A stretch of 64,000 nt of DNA, from positions 1 through 64,000 of the forward strand of contig NZ_JAUAOA010000012.1 of the NCBI RefSeq assembly GCF_030542965.1, given 5' to 3'. The translations under genes were made by a program, and so were the position numbers. The first letter of the stretch is position 1, and every line of letters begins with the position of its first letter. Of the stretch, positions 28,599 to 39,523 are shown piece after piece. The notes under the pieces were generated by a model. It was not told where the DNA came from and did no database searches. It was given only the letters and a program-made list of their open reading frames with translations. Origin of the DNA: Azotosporobacter soli. Lineage in GTDB: Bacteria > Bacillota > Negativicutes > SG130.

Positions 28599-29444
28599 CT
28601 TTCTTTTTCCTCCTGAATCCATCCAGAACTTTTTGAATCGCGCCTTCGGTAATATTTTCCGGTTTTGCGCCGGTTTTTATCATCAGATAACTGCTTACCG
28701 TCATTCGATCCGTATCGCCATGATATAAGGCGCTAGCCAATCTGGACAGCGTTATTTCGCAAGCTGCTTGATATTCCTGACGGCTGCAGGCCAGCTGCTC
28801 GGCCGCCTCCGCATAGCGAAGCCAGGGTATTTCTCTAAGCATTTCCAGCAATCGTACGACCATACCTTCACGCTTATGAAGATTGCAGGTGGTGCAAAGC
28901 GCATCTTGCGGCGGACATAATGCATCGCAGGCGCTGCACTTATGCCAGCTTTTTTCTTTTCGCAACTTGCGTAAAGCAAGTTCCTTGCGCAAAATTCGGG
29001 TCATCTTGCGGCGTAAGGCAGGATCCGCAGTGCTTTTCACCGTTTCTTCCAACCAAGCGCGCTCCCCTGTGGATAAACGAACTTGCCATAAAGCAGGTAT
29101 TTCCTGCACTGGGGATAACTCTCCGTCTTGTTGCTTATTCTGGCTATCTTTAAAATATCCTGCTTTGAATCGAATATCTTCGATAAGTTTTTCACCGATC
29201 AACTCATTGGCCTTGGCGATCATTTCCCTTTTCATCATCGACAAATGATGTCCCCAGACCGGGCTGTCCACTTCGACCAACACCACGCCGCGCTGAACAG
29301 AAAGCGCCCTGCAATGCACCGCATTTTCGCAGCCGACAATCTCAGGCCAGCGCATAACGACGACATGGCCGTTAAAATCTTTTGTCATTCCCATATGACG
29401 GATCGTCGCCGGAATCAGATCTTTCAGACCTTTCATCATGTTTT

Positions 29445-30539
29445 TCATGCTTTCGTAACCCGCCCTTGTACAACCTGATAGTAGCAGCTATTGAAATTTT
29501 TCGGGAAATACGCCTCATCGGTAGCCGAAATAAAGGTTTGAATCCGGTCTTTGATAAAAGCCAATAAATGTTCACGCCGGCTTTCATCGAGCTCGCTCAT
29601 TACATCATCAAGTAATAATACCGGATATTCGCCCGTCTCCGATTTTATATATTCCAGCTCAGCCAGCTTCAGCGACAACGCTCCGGTTCGTTGCTGCCCC
29701 TGCGAACCGAAGGAACGCAGCGCAACATTATTGACCAAAAGCGTCAGATCATCGCGGTGCGGTCCGACTCCGGTGCTGCCGCGAAAGACATCCTGCCTTC
29801 TTCCCTCCAGCAATGCTTTCTCATAAGCCGCCGGAGAAAGATCGCCTTCTCCGATGCCTGAGAGCTGATATTGAACCTGAAGATTCTCCTGGTTCGCGGT
29901 GATTTTACGATGCATCAGGTTCGCCAGCATCGCCAATTTTTTTACCGCTTCCAGCCTTTTCCCCACGATGGAGGCGGCCGCCTTTGCCAACTGCGGATCC
30001 CAGCTGTCGAGCAGTTCTTCTTTTGCCTTGCGTTCGCGTATCTTTTTCAGCAGATGATTACGCTGGCCTAAAATACGATTATAGGACAACAGTTGCTGGT
30101 AATAATAAGGACTCGCCTGTGAAATCTCACCATCGAGAAAACGGCGCCGCAGAACAGGCGCTCCTTTGACCAGCATCAAATCTTCCGGCGCGAATAATAC
30201 CGCATTGAACATCCCGACGATGTCCTTCGCCTTGATCTTATGCCCGTTATGAAAACAGCTTTTGCCCTTACTTGGCAAAAATTGAATCCTCAGTTCCTGT
30301 TCAACGCCCATACGGGAAAACAGTACCTGTATGGCGCCGCCGTCTTGCTCCCAGCGAATCATTTCTTCATCGCTGGAAGTGCGGTGCGATCTTCCCAAGG
30401 CACTGTAATAAAGGGCTTCGATGATATTCGTCTTTCCTTGTGCATTATTGCCCAGCAGGATGTTGATACCGGCGGCCGGGCTTAATTCCAACACGTCATA
30501 GTTACGAAAATTCCGCAGGATCAATTGCTGAACCTTCAT
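29445..30539 (-). CDS. recF: RecF, recombination and gap-repair ATPase
   Basis: RecF is an SMC-like ATPase that helps load RecA at single-strand gaps. The 364 residues show Walker A LLGNNAQGKTNIIEA, signature LRSFGSQGQQRTGALSLKLA and Walker B PVLLLDDVMSELDESRR. It sits between yaaA and the DUF721 gene in the conserved origin order. Confidence 0.97.
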   Translation of the reverse strand: MKVQQLILRNFRNYDVLELSPAAGINILLGNNAQGKTNIIEALYYSALGRSHRTSSDEEMIRWEQDGGAIQVLFSRMGVEQELRIQFLPSKGKSCFHNGHKIKAKDIVGMFNAVLFAPEDLMLVKGAPVLRRRFLDGEISQASPYYYQQLLSYNRILGQRNHLLKKIRERKAKEELLDSWDPQLAKAAASIVGKRLEAVKKLAMLANLMHRKITANQENLQVQYQLSGIGEGDLSPAAYEKALLEGRRQDVFRGSTGVGPHRDDLTLLVNNVALRSFGSQGQQRTGALSLKLAELEYIKSETGEYPVLLLDDVMSELDESRREHLLAFIKDRIQTFISATDEAYFPKNFNSCYYQVVQGRVTKA

Positions 30540-30545
30540 ACGTCC

Positions 30546-30761
30546 TCACTCCGCTGCAACAAGCCAAGTTCCCTCTTCCTGAATTGAAACCACATCTCCG
30601 GGTATCAATTTCTTACGTTTTTGCGTGGCAAGCTGACCATTGACCATGATAATACCGGCTTCAATGAGAATTTTAACCTGACCGCCGCTCTCTACGACGC
30701 CGGCCCATTTTAAAAATTGATCCAACTGAATATCGGGCGTGTTAATGATTATTTTTTCCAT
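30546..30761 (-). CDS. yaaA: S4-domain RNA-binding protein YaaA
   Basis: This 71-residue protein is a single S4 RNA-binding domain (LDQFLKWAGVVESGGQVKIL, then VNGQLATQKRKKL). It is the conserved small gene between dnaN and recF in Firmicutes and may act in ribosome assembly. Gaps to both neighbours are under ten bases. Confidence 0.93.
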   Translation of the reverse strand: MEKIIINTPDIQLDQFLKWAGVVESGGQVKILIEAGIIMVNGQLATQKRKKLIPGDVVSIQEEGTWLVAAE

Positions 30762-30762
30762 A

Positions 30763-31872
30763 TCAATTCGTCCTTACCGGGGTGACGATATAGTCGTAAC
30801 TCGTATCATCCAGCGGCCTTATACTGGCTGCGCTGAGCGGCGTGTTCAGTGAAAAAAGCAAAGTATCACAATCTACATTTTTCAAAATATCGGTCACATA
30901 GCGCGCATTGAAAGCAATTTCGACATCACTGCCTTCGAGCTTGATCGCCACCGCTTCATAGGCTTTGCCGACATCCGGGTTGTTGGAGGTTATGACGACT
31001 TCACCGTCTTTGAACGACATCTTGATGACGTTATAATCGCCGTCTTTTGCCAATAACGATACCCGTTCCACCGCAGACTGAAACGCATCTGCCGGTAATT
31101 GGGCATGCGTTGCAAAGCTTTCGGGGATAACCCGGTTATAGTCCGGAAATTGTCCTTCGATCAGTCGGGAAATAATATAAACATCGTTAAAGGCAAACGA
31201 AACCTGATTGTGACGGTAGGAAAGAGTCACATCGGTCGGGATATCGTCAACCAGCAAACGTGCCAGTTCCGTAAGAATTTTCCCCGGAATGATCATTTTG
31301 AAAGAAGCCGTGACCTGATCAAGCTTGTCATGCTTGATCGAAAGACGATGCGTGTTTGTCGCGACCATCGTCACCTTGTCCTCACTGACCTCAAGCAATG
31401 CACCGGTGAAGATGGGCCGTGCTTCGTCCGTAGAACAAGCGAAGACCGTTCTTTTGATCAGTTCTTTGAGTACGTTATCTTTAACCGTCATCGTTGTATC
31501 GGTTTGCAGCGGTTTTAAAACAGGAAATTCTTCCGCCGGCAGATTCAATAAATTGAATTGGGCAGGGCCTGCGGTAATCGTCATAGTCTTCGTATCTTCA
31601 CTGGAGACCAGATTCACGCTGTCGCCGGGAAGCTTGCGTACCATTTCCTGAAAATAACGGCCGGACAATACTGTCTTGCCTTCTTCGTGGACCTCCGCAT
31701 CAATGACGCAGCTGATGCCTATTTCATAATCAGTAGCCTGCAGTTCCAGGCGGCCTGCTCTGGCTGCAAGATAAATACCGGTCAGTATGGGCATGGGCGT
31801 CTTGCTGGCAATCGCTTTTTGCACCGTTTGCACCGCTTGCTGTAGAGCGTCTTTTTTACAGGTGATATTCAT
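30763..31872 (-). CDS. dnaN: DNA polymerase III beta subunit (sliding clamp)
   Basis: The clamp confers processivity on the replicase. The 369-residue product has the three clamp domains and ends TSYDYIVTPVRTN with the conserved C-terminal peptide. ATG 31872 is chosen because GGAGGTCACGC precedes it and the 33 extra upstream codons of the open frame are not family-like. It starts the dnaN-gyrB cluster, about 250 bases from dnaA. Confidence 0.97.
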   Translation of the reverse strand: MNITCKKDALQQAVQTVQKAIASKTPMPILTGIYLAARAGRLELQATDYEIGISCVIDAEVHEEGKTVLSGRYFQEMVRKLPGDSVNLVSSEDTKTMTITAGPAQFNLLNLPAEEFPVLKPLQTDTTMTVKDNVLKELIKRTVFACSTDEARPIFTGALLEVSEDKVTMVATNTHRLSIKHDKLDQVTASFKMIIPGKILTELARLLVDDIPTDVTLSYRHNQVSFAFNDVYIISRLIEGQFPDYNRVIPESFATHAQLPADAFQSAVERVSLLAKDGDYNVIKMSFKDGEVVITSNNPDVGKAYEAVAIKLEGSDVEIAFNARYVTDILKNVDCDTLLFSLNTPLSAASIRPLDDTSYDYIVTPVRTN

Positions 31873-31957
31873 GCGTGACCTCCGATCATGTTCGCTTATT
31901 ACGGGGTTATATATATAAGTAAAAAGATAGTCGTAATAGTCGTAGGGCCTGTAGATA

Positions 31958-32112
31958 TGTTGATAAGCCATTAGGCGGGAAGAAATACAACGGCAGAAGC
32001 ATGTGCATAAACTGTTGGCAAACTAGAGACCACTTATCCACAAATCCACAGAAAAAAATGTGGAAAATGTTATTAACATATGGCTGACAGGATATGCTAT
32101 GGCTTACCCACA
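31958..32112. other. DnaA-box cluster downstream of dnaA (oriC part 2)
   Basis: The dnaN-dnaA spacer holds a perfect TTATCCACA (32034-32042) and close matches AAATCCACA (32042-32050), TGTGGAAAA (32059-32067), TTACCCACA (32104-32112) and TGTTGATAA (31958-31966). Clusters on both sides of dnaA are typical of bipartite Firmicute origins. Confidence 0.75.
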
Positions 32113-32123
32113 GAGTTATACCG

Positions 32124-33593
32124 TTAGGAGTTTTCTATTTTAGCGATCAGATCTTTGATTGTCGTACCTAATTTCGGATCGGCTATTCGTTCACGGGCAA
32201 TTTTGTCATGGGCGTGAATGACCGTTGTATGATCGCGTCCGCCGAACATCTCGCCGATGCGCGGCAGGGAGGTTTCGGTTAGTTCGCGGGCCAGATACAT
32301 TGCAATCTGTCTTGGATAGGCGACATTGCGCGTCCGTTTCTTGGCCAGCAATTCCTCTTGTCTTACCTTGAAGTAGGTACCTATGACCTCCTGGATCAAT
32401 TCAATTGTTATTTGTTTCGGCTTGCCGTGCGGGAAAATATCTTTCAGCGCTTCGGTAGCCAAATCAATACTGATATCCTGACCGGTCAGGGAAGCATAGG
32501 CCATGACGCGGATTAACGCGCCTTCGAGTTCACGGATGTTGTTGTCGATGCGGCTGGCGATATAGACCATGACGTCATTTGAGACATTAAGGTTTTCGAG
32601 CATCGCCTTCTTGCGCAAGATCGCGATGCGCGTTTCAAGATCAGGCGGCTGGATATCGGTGATCAAGCCCCACTCGAAACGTGAACGCAGACGGTCTTCC
32701 AGCGTTTGAATTTCCCTTGGCGGTCGGTCACTGGAGATGATGATCTGTTTGTTCGCTTCATGCAAGGTATTGAAGGTATGGAAAAATTCTTCCTGCGTAT
32801 GTTCTTTTTTCGAGAGGAATTGAATATCGTCCACAAGCAGGACGTCAATGTTGCGATATTTTTGCCGAAAACTTTCCGGATTGCCGTCGCGAATCGAATT
32901 GATCAGTTCATTCGTGAATTTTTCGCTTGATATATACATCAATTTCAAGTCAGGATGATTTTGCAGGATGCGATGCCCGATGGCATGCATCAGATGGGTT
33001 TTTCCCAGTCCTACGCCGCCGTAAACAAAAAAAGGATTATATGCCTGAGCCGGAGCTTCGGCGACGGCCAGCGACGCGGCATGAGCGAGGCGGTTGGAGT
33101 TGCCGATGACAAAGGTTTCAAATACGTATTTGGGATTTAAAATCGCGCGCGCATCATCAGAACCAAGTTGGGAAACAGGAAAAGACCGGCCTTCTTCAGA
33201 AGCTCGGGCAGGAGGAACCGGAGGCGGAAAAGAAGAGGGCGATTGACCGTAGGCATAAGCCGATGGCGCCGTGGAGGGAGGGGGAAGAGGAATATCGGCG
33301 GCGGCCATGGTCGTTTGCGCTTCATTTTTTTCGTCTTCAAGATCCAAATTGATGAATTCAACAACCAGCTGTTTGCCGGTAATGAAATTGACTGTTGCCG
33401 TAATGATCGGGAGATAGCGTGATTCAAGCCATTCCTTGATGATTCTTTTCGGCGTTCCGATGCGCAGCGCACTGTCACTGATGGATATAGGCGTGGTCGG
33501 CTTAAGCCAGGTATCAATGACGAGCTTGGACAATTCTTGTTCTAGTTTTTGTAAAACTTGTTCCCATATTATTGAGGCTTCTAAATTTTCCAT
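32124..33593 (-). CDS. dnaA: chromosomal replication initiator DnaA
   Basis: DnaA binds DnaA boxes and melts the origin. The 489 residues contain domain I (1-85), a Pro/Ala-rich linker (about 95-145), the AAA+ domain with Walker [11 protein letters not shown] and Walker [12 protein letters not shown], and the C-terminal DNA-binding domain with the signature [14 protein letters not shown] 33593 has GGAAAGGAA upstream; the longer frame starting at 33686 lacks support. DnaA boxes in its own promoter region suggest autoregulation. Confidence 0.98.
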   Translation of the reverse strand: MENLEASIIWEQVLQKLEQELSKLVIDTWLKPTTPISISDSALRIGTPKRIIKEWLESRYLPIITATVNFITGKQLVVEFINLDLEDEKNEAQTTMAAADIPLPPPSTAPSAYAYGQSPSSFPPPVPPARASEEGRSFPVSQLGSDDARAILNPKYVFETFVIGNSNRLAHAASLAVAEAPAQAYNPFFVYGGVGLGKTHLMHAIGHRILQNHPDLKLMYISSEKFTNELINSIRDGNPESFRQKYRNIDVLLVDDIQFLSKKEHTQEEFFHTFNTLHEANKQIIISSDRPPREIQTLEDRLRSRFEWGLITDIQPPDLETRIAILRKKAMLENLNVSNDVMVYIASRIDNNIRELEGALIRVMAYASLTGQDISIDLATEALKDIFPHGKPKQITIELIQEVIGTYFKVRQEELLAKKRTRNVAYPRQIAMYLARELTETSLPRIGEMFGGRDHTTVIHAHDKIARERIADPKLGTTIKDLIAKIENS

Positions 33594-33666
33594 ATGGTCA
33601 TTCCTTTCCAGGCTGTATGGTGCGAATAAAAATGATATTAACAGAAATAATGAACAAGGGGATAAG

Positions 33667-33960
33667 TTATCCACAGGTTTATACACAAGTGTTGATAAAT
33701 ATGGGGCGGTAATGCCTCGATAGCGAAAAAAAAAGACAACTGACGAAGACTAACAGAAGAAAAGAGGCCGGTGTTTACCGGGAATCGACTGTTTTTGCAA
33801 AGTTGTTGATAAAAATGTGAATAAATATTATATTATGTAGATAAGATCGAAATTTATGTGGATTATGGGGATAACTCGCAGGTTTTATATTAACAAAAAA
33901 CGGGAGAGTTATCAACAATAATTTAGATAAATGGGAATAAGAATAGGAATGTTATCCACA
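33667..33960. other. oriC, main DnaA-box cluster and AT-rich DUE
   Basis: The spacer between dnaA and rpmH (33594-34091) contains perfect boxes at 33667-33675 and 33952-33960, and near-matches at 33679-33687, 33690-33698, 33816-33824, 33857-33865, 33866-33874 and 33909-33917. An AT-only stretch around 33820-33846 is the likely DNA unwinding element. dnaA and rpmH diverge from it. Confidence 0.85.
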
Positions 33961-33989
33961 AGTAAAACGAATAGCCTGCGCCAAGAGGC

Positions 33990-34018
33990 TTGACATGGTT
34001 TCCCGGCTGGTCTATAAT
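33990..34018 (+). promoter_or_regulatory. consensus rpmH promoter
   Basis: TTGACA (33990-33995), 17 bases, TATAAT (34013-34018): a perfect sigma-A promoter for rpmH-rnpA-yidD-yidC-jag. Confidence 0.9.
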
Positions 34019-34091
34019 CTGTAATAGTTAAAAACAAGGTATTGTACAGTGAGAATTCTGTGTGCTTTATTTAGTAAGGAGGTGGGAATAC

Positions 34092-34226
34092 ATGAAACGC
34101 ACATATCAGCCAAATAATCTTTGGAAAAAAAGAACCCACGGTTTCCGTGAGCGTATGAAAACCAAAGGCGGTCGCCTCGTTCTGCAAAGAAGACGCGCCA
34201 GAGGCAGAAAGAAACTGTCTGCGTAG
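34092..34226 (+). CDS. rpmH: 50S ribosomal protein L34
   Basis: The 44-residue product begins MKRTYQPNN and contains [20 protein letters not shown], the standard L34 sequence. AAGGAGGTG lies about ten bases upstream. It is too short for most gene callers' length cut-offs but certain. It opens the conserved rpmH-rnpA-yidD-yidC-jag operon. Confidence 0.98.
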   Translation: MKRTYQPNNLWKKRTHGFRERMKTKGGRLVLQRRRARGRKKLSA

Positions 34227-34250
34227 TAGGCCGATCCAAAAGGCCTTTCC

Positions 34251-34607
34251 GTGTCAATGAAATATAAATTGCCTAAGAGTGGGCGCTTGCATGATAACAG
34301 CCAATTTCAGACCGTCTACAGAACGGGACGATCTGTTGCCAATCGGATGGCTGTTCTTCATCTTGTTCCTAATGAACAGGCAATCAGTCGTATCGGGTTT
34401 GCCGCTGGCAAACGCCTGGGCAATGCGGTGGTGCGCAACAGGGTTAAACGTCTTTTGCGCGAAGCGTATCGCTTGCAACAGTTCCGGGTTAAACCGGGCT
34501 TTGATATGGTGTTAGTCGGTCGACAGGCTTTGATAGAGGCTGATTTGCAGAAAACGGTGAATGCTTTTTTGGATTTATGTCTTAGGGCAAAAATTTTGAA
34601 CAAGTAG
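34251..34607 (+). CDS. rnpA: ribonuclease P protein component
   Basis: RnpA helps the RNase P RNA mature tRNA 5' ends. The basic 118-residue protein has the conserved RNR motif in [18 protein letters not shown]. The start may be GTG 34251 (seven bases after AAAAGG) or ATG 34257; I keep the first. It is 24 bases after rpmH. Confidence 0.95.
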   Translation: MSMKYKLPKSGRLHDNSQFQTVYRTGRSVANRMAVLHLVPNEQAISRIGFAAGKRLGNAVVRNRVKRLLREAYRLQQFRVKPGFDMVLVGRQALIEADLQKTVNAFLDLCLRAKILNK

Positions 34608-34612
34608 GCGGT

Positions 34613-34825
34613 ATGACGATGAAACGGATATTCATAGTAGTAATTAATTTCTACCGTATATTCATTTCACCGCTCAAACCGCCTACTTGTCGTTTTGTGC
34701 CGACGTGTTCGCAGTATGCCATTGAAGCGATTGAAACTTACGGAGCATGGCGCGGAAGCAAGAAGGCTTTGGGGCGTATTTTGCGTTGCCATCCTTTTCA
34801 TCCTGGCGGTTATGATCCGGTTTAG
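34613..34825 (+). CDS. yidD: membrane protein insertion efficiency factor
   Basis: This 70-residue protein has the YidD signature [18 protein letters not shown] and ends [11 protein letters not shown]. It sits between rnpA and yidC as usual and assists membrane protein insertion at the inner face of the membrane. Confidence 0.96.
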   Translation: MTMKRIFIVVINFYRIFISPLKPPTCRFVPTCSQYAIEAIETYGAWRGSKKALGRILRCHPFHPGGYDPV

Positions 34826-34869
34826 TTATAATAGATGAGTAATTAGAAATTGTTGAGGACGTGAGCAGT

Positions 34870-35505
34870 TTGATCGATTGGATATCCATTCCCCTGCAGC
34901 ATTTGTTGACGCTGTGCTATGAATTAACCGGAAAACTCGGCTACGCGAATTATGGTGTGGCGATTATTTTGATTACCTTGATGATAAAGCTTGTTTTATA
35001 TCCGTTAACGGTCAAACAGGTTAAATCAATGAAAGCGATGTCTGAATTGCAGCCTAAGATGAAAGAGATTCAGACCAAGTTTAAGGAAAATCCGGAAAAA
35101 ATGAATAAAGAAATGGCGATGATGTATAAAGAATCCGGCGTCAATCCGTTATCGGGCTGTCTGCCGATGCTCGTGCAAATGCCGATTCTGATGGGCATCT
35201 TTTTCGCGATCCGTGATTTTACGTATGAGCAGACGCCTAGCTTTTTGTGGCTCGCTAATCTTTCTGACGCGGATCCCACCTATGTATTGCCGATCGTATC
35301 GGCGATAACGACTTATTTTTCGCAAAAACAAGTCACGGATACGAGCAACCAGCAAAGTAAGATGATGTTGATGTTCATGCCGCTCTTTATCGGCTATATC
35401 AGCATCACTTTCCCGGCGGGTCTTGTACTGTACTGGGTGGTAAGCAATATCTTCCAGATCATTCAGCAGTGGTTCATGTACAGAGGTACGGGAGCCAAAG
35501 CATAA
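34870..35505 (+). CDS. yidC: membrane protein insertase YidC/Oxa1
   Basis: This 211-residue insertase has five hydrophobic segments and the core motifs PLTVKQVKSMKAM, LSGCLPMLVQMPIL and FPAGLVLYWVVSN. It is of the short type without the large periplasmic domain of proteobacteria and shows no lipobox. In helix 1 a Lys (LMIKLVLYPL) stands where many homologues have the hydrophilic-groove Arg. TTG 34870 is ten bases after GAGGA; GTG 34861 would have almost no spacing. Confidence 0.93.
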   Translation: MIDWISIPLQHLLTLCYELTGKLGYANYGVAIILITLMIKLVLYPLTVKQVKSMKAMSELQPKMKEIQTKFKENPEKMNKEMAMMYKESGVNPLSGCLPMLVQMPILMGIFFAIRDFTYEQTPSFLWLANLSDADPTYVLPIVSAITTYFSQKQVTDTSNQQSKMMLMFMPLFIGYISITFPAGLVLYWVVSNIFQIIQQWFMYRGTGAKA

Positions 35506-35524
35506 GGGGAGGATCAGGGACACC

Positions 35525-36148
35525 ATGAATTATGTGGAAAAGACCGGAAAAACCATTGAAGAAGCTTTGGAACTGGCCTTGGCAGAATTGCAAGTGCCGC
35601 CGGAGCGGGTCGACTATCAAGTGCTGGAAGAACCCAGTAAAGGATTGTTTGGTTTGATTGGTGGGCGCATGGCCAGAATCGGCGTGAAAGTGAAGCCGAT
35701 TGATCCGATGGCCGTAGCCCGGGAATTCGTGATTCAGGTTTGTGAGGCGATGGGCCTTGCTATCGAGGTGGACCAGCTAACGAAAGAGGATCATACGGTT
35801 TTCAATATCCGCGGCGAGGGATTGGGCGTACTGATTGGCAAGCATGGACAAACGCTCGATGCGCTGCAGTATTTGACCAATTTGACTGCGAACCGTGATG
35901 CGGAAGAAAAAGTCAGAGTCATTCTTGATGTGGAACAGTATCGCCAGCGTCGTGCCGACACGTTGACGCGCCTGGCGCAGCGCCTGGCCGGCACGGTTAA
36001 GCGAAGCGGCGAGACGGTGGTTCTTGAACCGATGACGCCGAGCGAGCGCAAGATCATTCATATGGCGTTGCAAGAAGATTGGCGCGTTAGCACCTATAGC
36101 GAAGGGGAAGAACCTTTTCGCAAAGTGGTCATTGCCCTTAAAAATTGA
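35525..36148 (+). CDS. jag: RNA-binding protein Jag/KhpB
   Basis: This 207-residue protein has a Jag N-terminal domain (1-50; GLFGLIGGRMARIGVK), a KH domain (about 75-145; GVLIGKHGQTLDALQYL) and an R3H domain (about 148-207; MTPSERKIIHMALQ). It is a cytoplasmic RNA-binding protein linked to cell elongation control. GGGGAGGA lies upstream. It ends the rpmH operon. Confidence 0.95.
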   Translation: MNYVEKTGKTIEEALELALAELQVPPERVDYQVLEEPSKGLFGLIGGRMARIGVKVKPIDPMAVAREFVIQVCEAMGLAIEVDQLTKEDHTVFNIRGEGLGVLIGKHGQTLDALQYLTNLTANRDAEEKVRVILDVEQYRQRRADTLTRLAQRLAGTVKRSGETVVLEPMTPSERKIIHMALQEDWRVSTYSEGEEPFRKVVIALKN

Positions 36149-36159
36149 ACGAAGTGTTT

Positions 36160-36194
36160 AAAAACCCAGTAATAAGGTTTATTACTGGGTTTTA
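36160..36194 (+). terminator. terminator of the rpmH-jag operon
   Basis: AAAACCCAGTAAT pairs with ATTACTGGGTTTT immediately after jag. Confidence 0.88.
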
Positions 36195-36229
36195 TCCCTA
36201 TTTTGCATGATAAGCGGGAGGAAGCTAGT

Positions 36230-37615
36230 ATGTTCCAGGAAGATACCATCAGCGCCGTTGCTACGGCCGTAGGCGAAGGCGGCATAGGAATTATTCGTCT
36301 TAGCGGCGTTAATGCCGTAAAAGTGGCGGAAAATCTCTTCAAGCCGACGAACAAAAGTCCGGTCGCGCAGCTGGCCAGCCATCAGCTGACCTACGGAAAG
36401 GTCGTCGATTCGCTATCCGGTCAGGCGGTTGATGAAGCGATGCTTGTGGTCATGCGTTCTCCCCGCTCCTATACAAAAGAAGATGTCGTAGAGATTCATT
36501 GCCATGGCGGTCCCGTTCCTTTGCGGCGTACGCTCGAACTTACGCTGCGCCATGGTGCGCGTTTGGCGGAAGCCGGCGAATTCACGAAACGGGCCTTCAT
36601 GAACGGTCGTCTTGACCTGGTGCAGGCGGAAGCGGTCATGGATCTGATCCGGGCCAAGAGCGATGCGTCGCTTAGCATGGCGCTCGGCCAGTTGCAAGGC
36701 AGTCTGTCGACCAAAGTAAAGGAAATGCGGCATGAAATCTTGGCGTTGATTGCGCATTTGGAAGCGACGATCGATTTTCCGGAAGAAGATATCGATGAGT
36801 TGACGACGCAAGAGGTACGCTCGCGTTTGACGGCTTTGCTCACGCAGATGGACCATTTACTGGCCGGTCGCAAGACGGGCCGTATTTTGCGCGAGGGCTT
36901 AGAGACGGTGATCATCGGCAAACCGAATGTAGGAAAATCGAGTCTCTTAAATGCGCTGTTGCGTGAACAGCGCGCGATTGTCACCGATATTCCGGGGACT
37001 ACGCGCGACATCATCGAAGAAAGCGTCAGCATCCGTGGAATCCCGCTGAAGATCGTCGATACGGCAGGGATTCGCGAGACGAAAGATATCGTCGAAAAAA
37101 TTGGCGTGGAGCGTGCACGCGCGCTGATCGAGAAGGCCGATCTGATCTTGCTGCTGCTCGATGCGTCGGCGCCGCTGACGGACGAAGATAAAGAAGTGCT
37201 GCGATTGCTCGAAGGCAAAGAGGCGATGATTATCCTGAATAAGAGCGATTTGCCGCCGCTTTGGCAAGAGACGGATTTGCAGCAGGAAATAGCGGGTAAA
37301 AAAATATTGAAGCTGTCGGTGCTTGACGGCAGCGGGCTAGACGAACTCGAAGAGGCGATCGTCAAGCTGGTTTACAGTGGCGCGGTCAGCCCGAAGGAAA
37401 ATGCGTTTTTGCAGAATGTTCGCCAGGCTGATTTGCTGGAAAAGGCGAGCGAACAGGCAAAGGATGCGCTCAGGACGATCGATGCCGGCTTGCCGCCGGA
37501 TTTTGTCGTGGTCGACCTGCGTTCCGTTTGGGAAAGTCTGGGCGAGATTACCGGCGATACCGTGGGCGAAGATATCATCCAGCAGATTTTCAGTCAGTTT
37601 TGTATCGGGAAGTAG
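36230..37615 (+). CDS. mnmE: tRNA modification GTPase MnmE
   Basis: With MnmG it makes the 5-carboxymethylaminomethyl group on wobble uridines of tRNA. The 461 residues hold an N-terminal folate-binding domain (GEGGIGIIRLSG), a G domain inserted in a helical domain (GKPNVGKSSLLNALL, DTAGI, NKSD) and the C-terminal catalytic CIGK. ATG 36230 follows GGGAGGAAG; an upstream in-frame ATG is not used. Confidence 0.97.
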   Translation: MFQEDTISAVATAVGEGGIGIIRLSGVNAVKVAENLFKPTNKSPVAQLASHQLTYGKVVDSLSGQAVDEAMLVVMRSPRSYTKEDVVEIHCHGGPVPLRRTLELTLRHGARLAEAGEFTKRAFMNGRLDLVQAEAVMDLIRAKSDASLSMALGQLQGSLSTKVKEMRHEILALIAHLEATIDFPEEDIDELTTQEVRSRLTALLTQMDHLLAGRKTGRILREGLETVIIGKPNVGKSSLLNALLREQRAIVTDIPGTTRDIIEESVSIRGIPLKIVDTAGIRETKDIVEKIGVERARALIEKADLILLLLDASAPLTDEDKEVLRLLEGKEAMIILNKSDLPPLWQETDLQQEIAGKKILKLSVLDGSGLDELEEAIVKLVYSGAVSPKENAFLQNVRQADLLEKASEQAKDALRTIDAGLPPDFVVVDLRSVWESLGEITGDTVGEDIIQQIFSQFCIGK

Positions 37616-37642
37616 TTTTCTTGAGGTAAGGAGCGAAGAACA

Positions 37643-39523
37643 ATGTTTTGCGCAGATCAATATGATGTAGTTGTCGTCGGAGCGGGACATGCCGGTTGTG
37701 AAGCGGCTTTGGCCGCGGCTCGCATGGGTTGCCGTACGCTTTTGACGACGTTGAATATGGATAATATCGCGATGATGCCCTGCAATCCGTCCGTCGGCGG
37801 ACCGGCAAAGGGTCATTTGGTGCGCGAACTCGACGCGTTGGGCGGTGAAATGGGGCTTACTGCCGACAGAGCCTGCATCCAGATGCGGATGCTCAACACC
37901 GGCAAAGGGCCGGCGGTACATGCGCTTCGCTCGCAGGCGGATAAGCATCTCTATCAGGCTCTGATGAAAGAAACCGTAGAAAATCAGGAAAAGCTGGACG
38001 TCAAGCAACTTTTGGTGGAAGAAATCCTGCTCGAAGACGGCAAGATATGCGGAATCCGCGTGGAAACGGGCGAGACCTATCAGGCGAGCTGCATTATTTT
38101 GGCGACAGGGACGTATTTGGCGGGGAAGATCATCTTAGGCGAGACCGTCTATCCCGGCGGGCCGAACGGACAAAGGGCGGCCGAGAACCTGAGCGTATGT
38201 TTGAAGAAACTCGGCATTCGCATCATGCGTTTTAAGACGGGAACGCCTGCGCGGGTCGATCAGCGGTCGGTTGATTTTTCGAAGATGATCATTCAGCCGG
38301 GCGATGAGGAAGCGCATAATTTTTCTTTTATGAGCGACATAAAGACGCGCGAACAGCATCCCTGCTGGCTGACGTATACGAATCCGCGTACACACCGGAT
38401 TATACAGGATAATCTGCATCGTGCGCCGATGTATACGGGCGTGGTAGAGGGCGTCGGGCCGCGTTACTGTCCTTCGATCGAGGCGAAGATCGTCCGTTTT
38501 GCGGATAAGGAGAGCCACCAGCTCTTCGTCGAGCCGGAAGGGATGCATACGAATGAGATGTATGTGCAGGGCATGTCGACCTGTCTGCCGATCGATGTGC
38601 AATATGAATTTTTGCGGACAATACCGGGCTTAGAACAGGTAAAGATTATGCGGCCGGGTTATGCGATCGATTATGATTGCATTGATCCGACGCAACTTGA
38701 TTTGTCGCTCGAGTTTAAAGATATCGGCGGTCTGTTCTCGGCGGGCCAGAGCAACGGGACGTCGGGCTATGAGGAAGCGGCCGCGCAGGGATTGATGGCG
38801 GGAATCAATGCCGCCTGCAAGGTGCAGGGCAAACCGCCGCTGATTTTGTCGCGCGCGGATGCGTATATCGGTGTTTTGATCGATGATTTGGTGACAAAAG
38901 GGACGAATGAGCCGTACCGGATCATGACGTCGCGTGCGGAATATCGCTTGCTGCTGCGCCAGGACAATGCCGACATGCGCCTGACGGAAAAGGGGCGCGC
39001 CGTCGGATTGGTAAAAGAGGATCGCTACCGGCGTTTTGAAGAAAAGAAGAAAACGATCCAGGAAACGCTGGAGCTGATGCGAAAGCGTACGATTACGCCG
39101 ACGCCGCAGGTACAGGAGATTTTCTCCCGCTTGAACACTTCGCCGCTTCGGACGGGAATCACGCTGCTTGATTTGTTGCGCCGTACGGAATTGTCCTATG
39201 CGATGCTGCAGGAGCATTTTGACTTGCCGGTCGTGGCGAAGGATGTATGCGAACAGATTGAGATAACGGCAAAGTATGAAGGCTATATCAGCAAGCAAAT
39301 TGAGCAGGTCGAGCGCACGGCGAAACTGGAAGCGAAAAAGCTGCCGCTTGATATGGATTATACGAAGCTGCAAGGTTTGGCAGGCGAAGCGAGGGAAAAA
39401 CTCCAGGAAATCAGGCCGTCGTCTGTCGGTCAGGCTTCCCGGATTTCCGGCATTTCTCCGGCGGATATTTCGATTTTGCTGGTTTATCTGGAGCAGCGGC
39501 GGCGGGAGGATAAGAAAGCGTGA
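37643..39523 (+). CDS. mnmG: tRNA uridine modification enzyme MnmG
   Basis: This 626-residue FAD protein is the partner of MnmE. The FAD-binding motif is [13 protein letters not shown], followed by the family stretch [19 protein letters not shown] and a C-terminal helical domain ending in [26 protein letters not shown] precedes the start, and the stop overlaps rsmG. Confidence 0.98.
   Translation: MFCADQYDVVVVGAGHAGCEAALAAARMGCRTLLTTLNMDNIAMMPCNPSVGGPAKGHLVRELDALGGEMGLTADRACIQMRMLNTGKGPAVHALRSQADKHLYQALMKETVENQEKLDVKQLLVEEILLEDGKICGIRVETGETYQASCIILATGTYLAGKIILGETVYPGGPNGQRAAENLSVCLKKLGIRIMRFKTGTPARVDQRSVDFSKMIIQPGDEEAHNFSFMSDIKTREQHPCWLTYTNPRTHRIIQDNLHRAPMYTGVVEGVGPRYCPSIEAKIVRFADKESHQLFVEPEGMHTNEMYVQGMSTCLPIDVQYEFLRTIPGLEQVKIMRPGYAIDYDCIDPTQLDLSLEFKDIGGLFSAGQSNGTSGYEEAAAQGLMAGINAACKVQGKPPLILSRADAYIGVLIDDLVTKGTNEPYRIMTSRAEYRLLLRQDNADMRLTEKGRAVGLVKEDRYRRFEEKKKTIQETLELMRKRTITPTPQVQEIFSRLNTSPLRTGITLLDLLRRTELSYAMLQEHFDLPVVAKDVCEQIEITAKYEGYISKQIEQVERTAKLEAKKLPLDMDYTKLQGLAGEAREKLQEIRPSSVGQASRISGISPADISILLVYLEQRRREDKKA

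Noticed and set aside
34012-34257. Minus-strand frame of 81 codons over rpmH
   Set aside because: It is fully antisense to the certain rpmH gene and its promoter and has no family resemblance.
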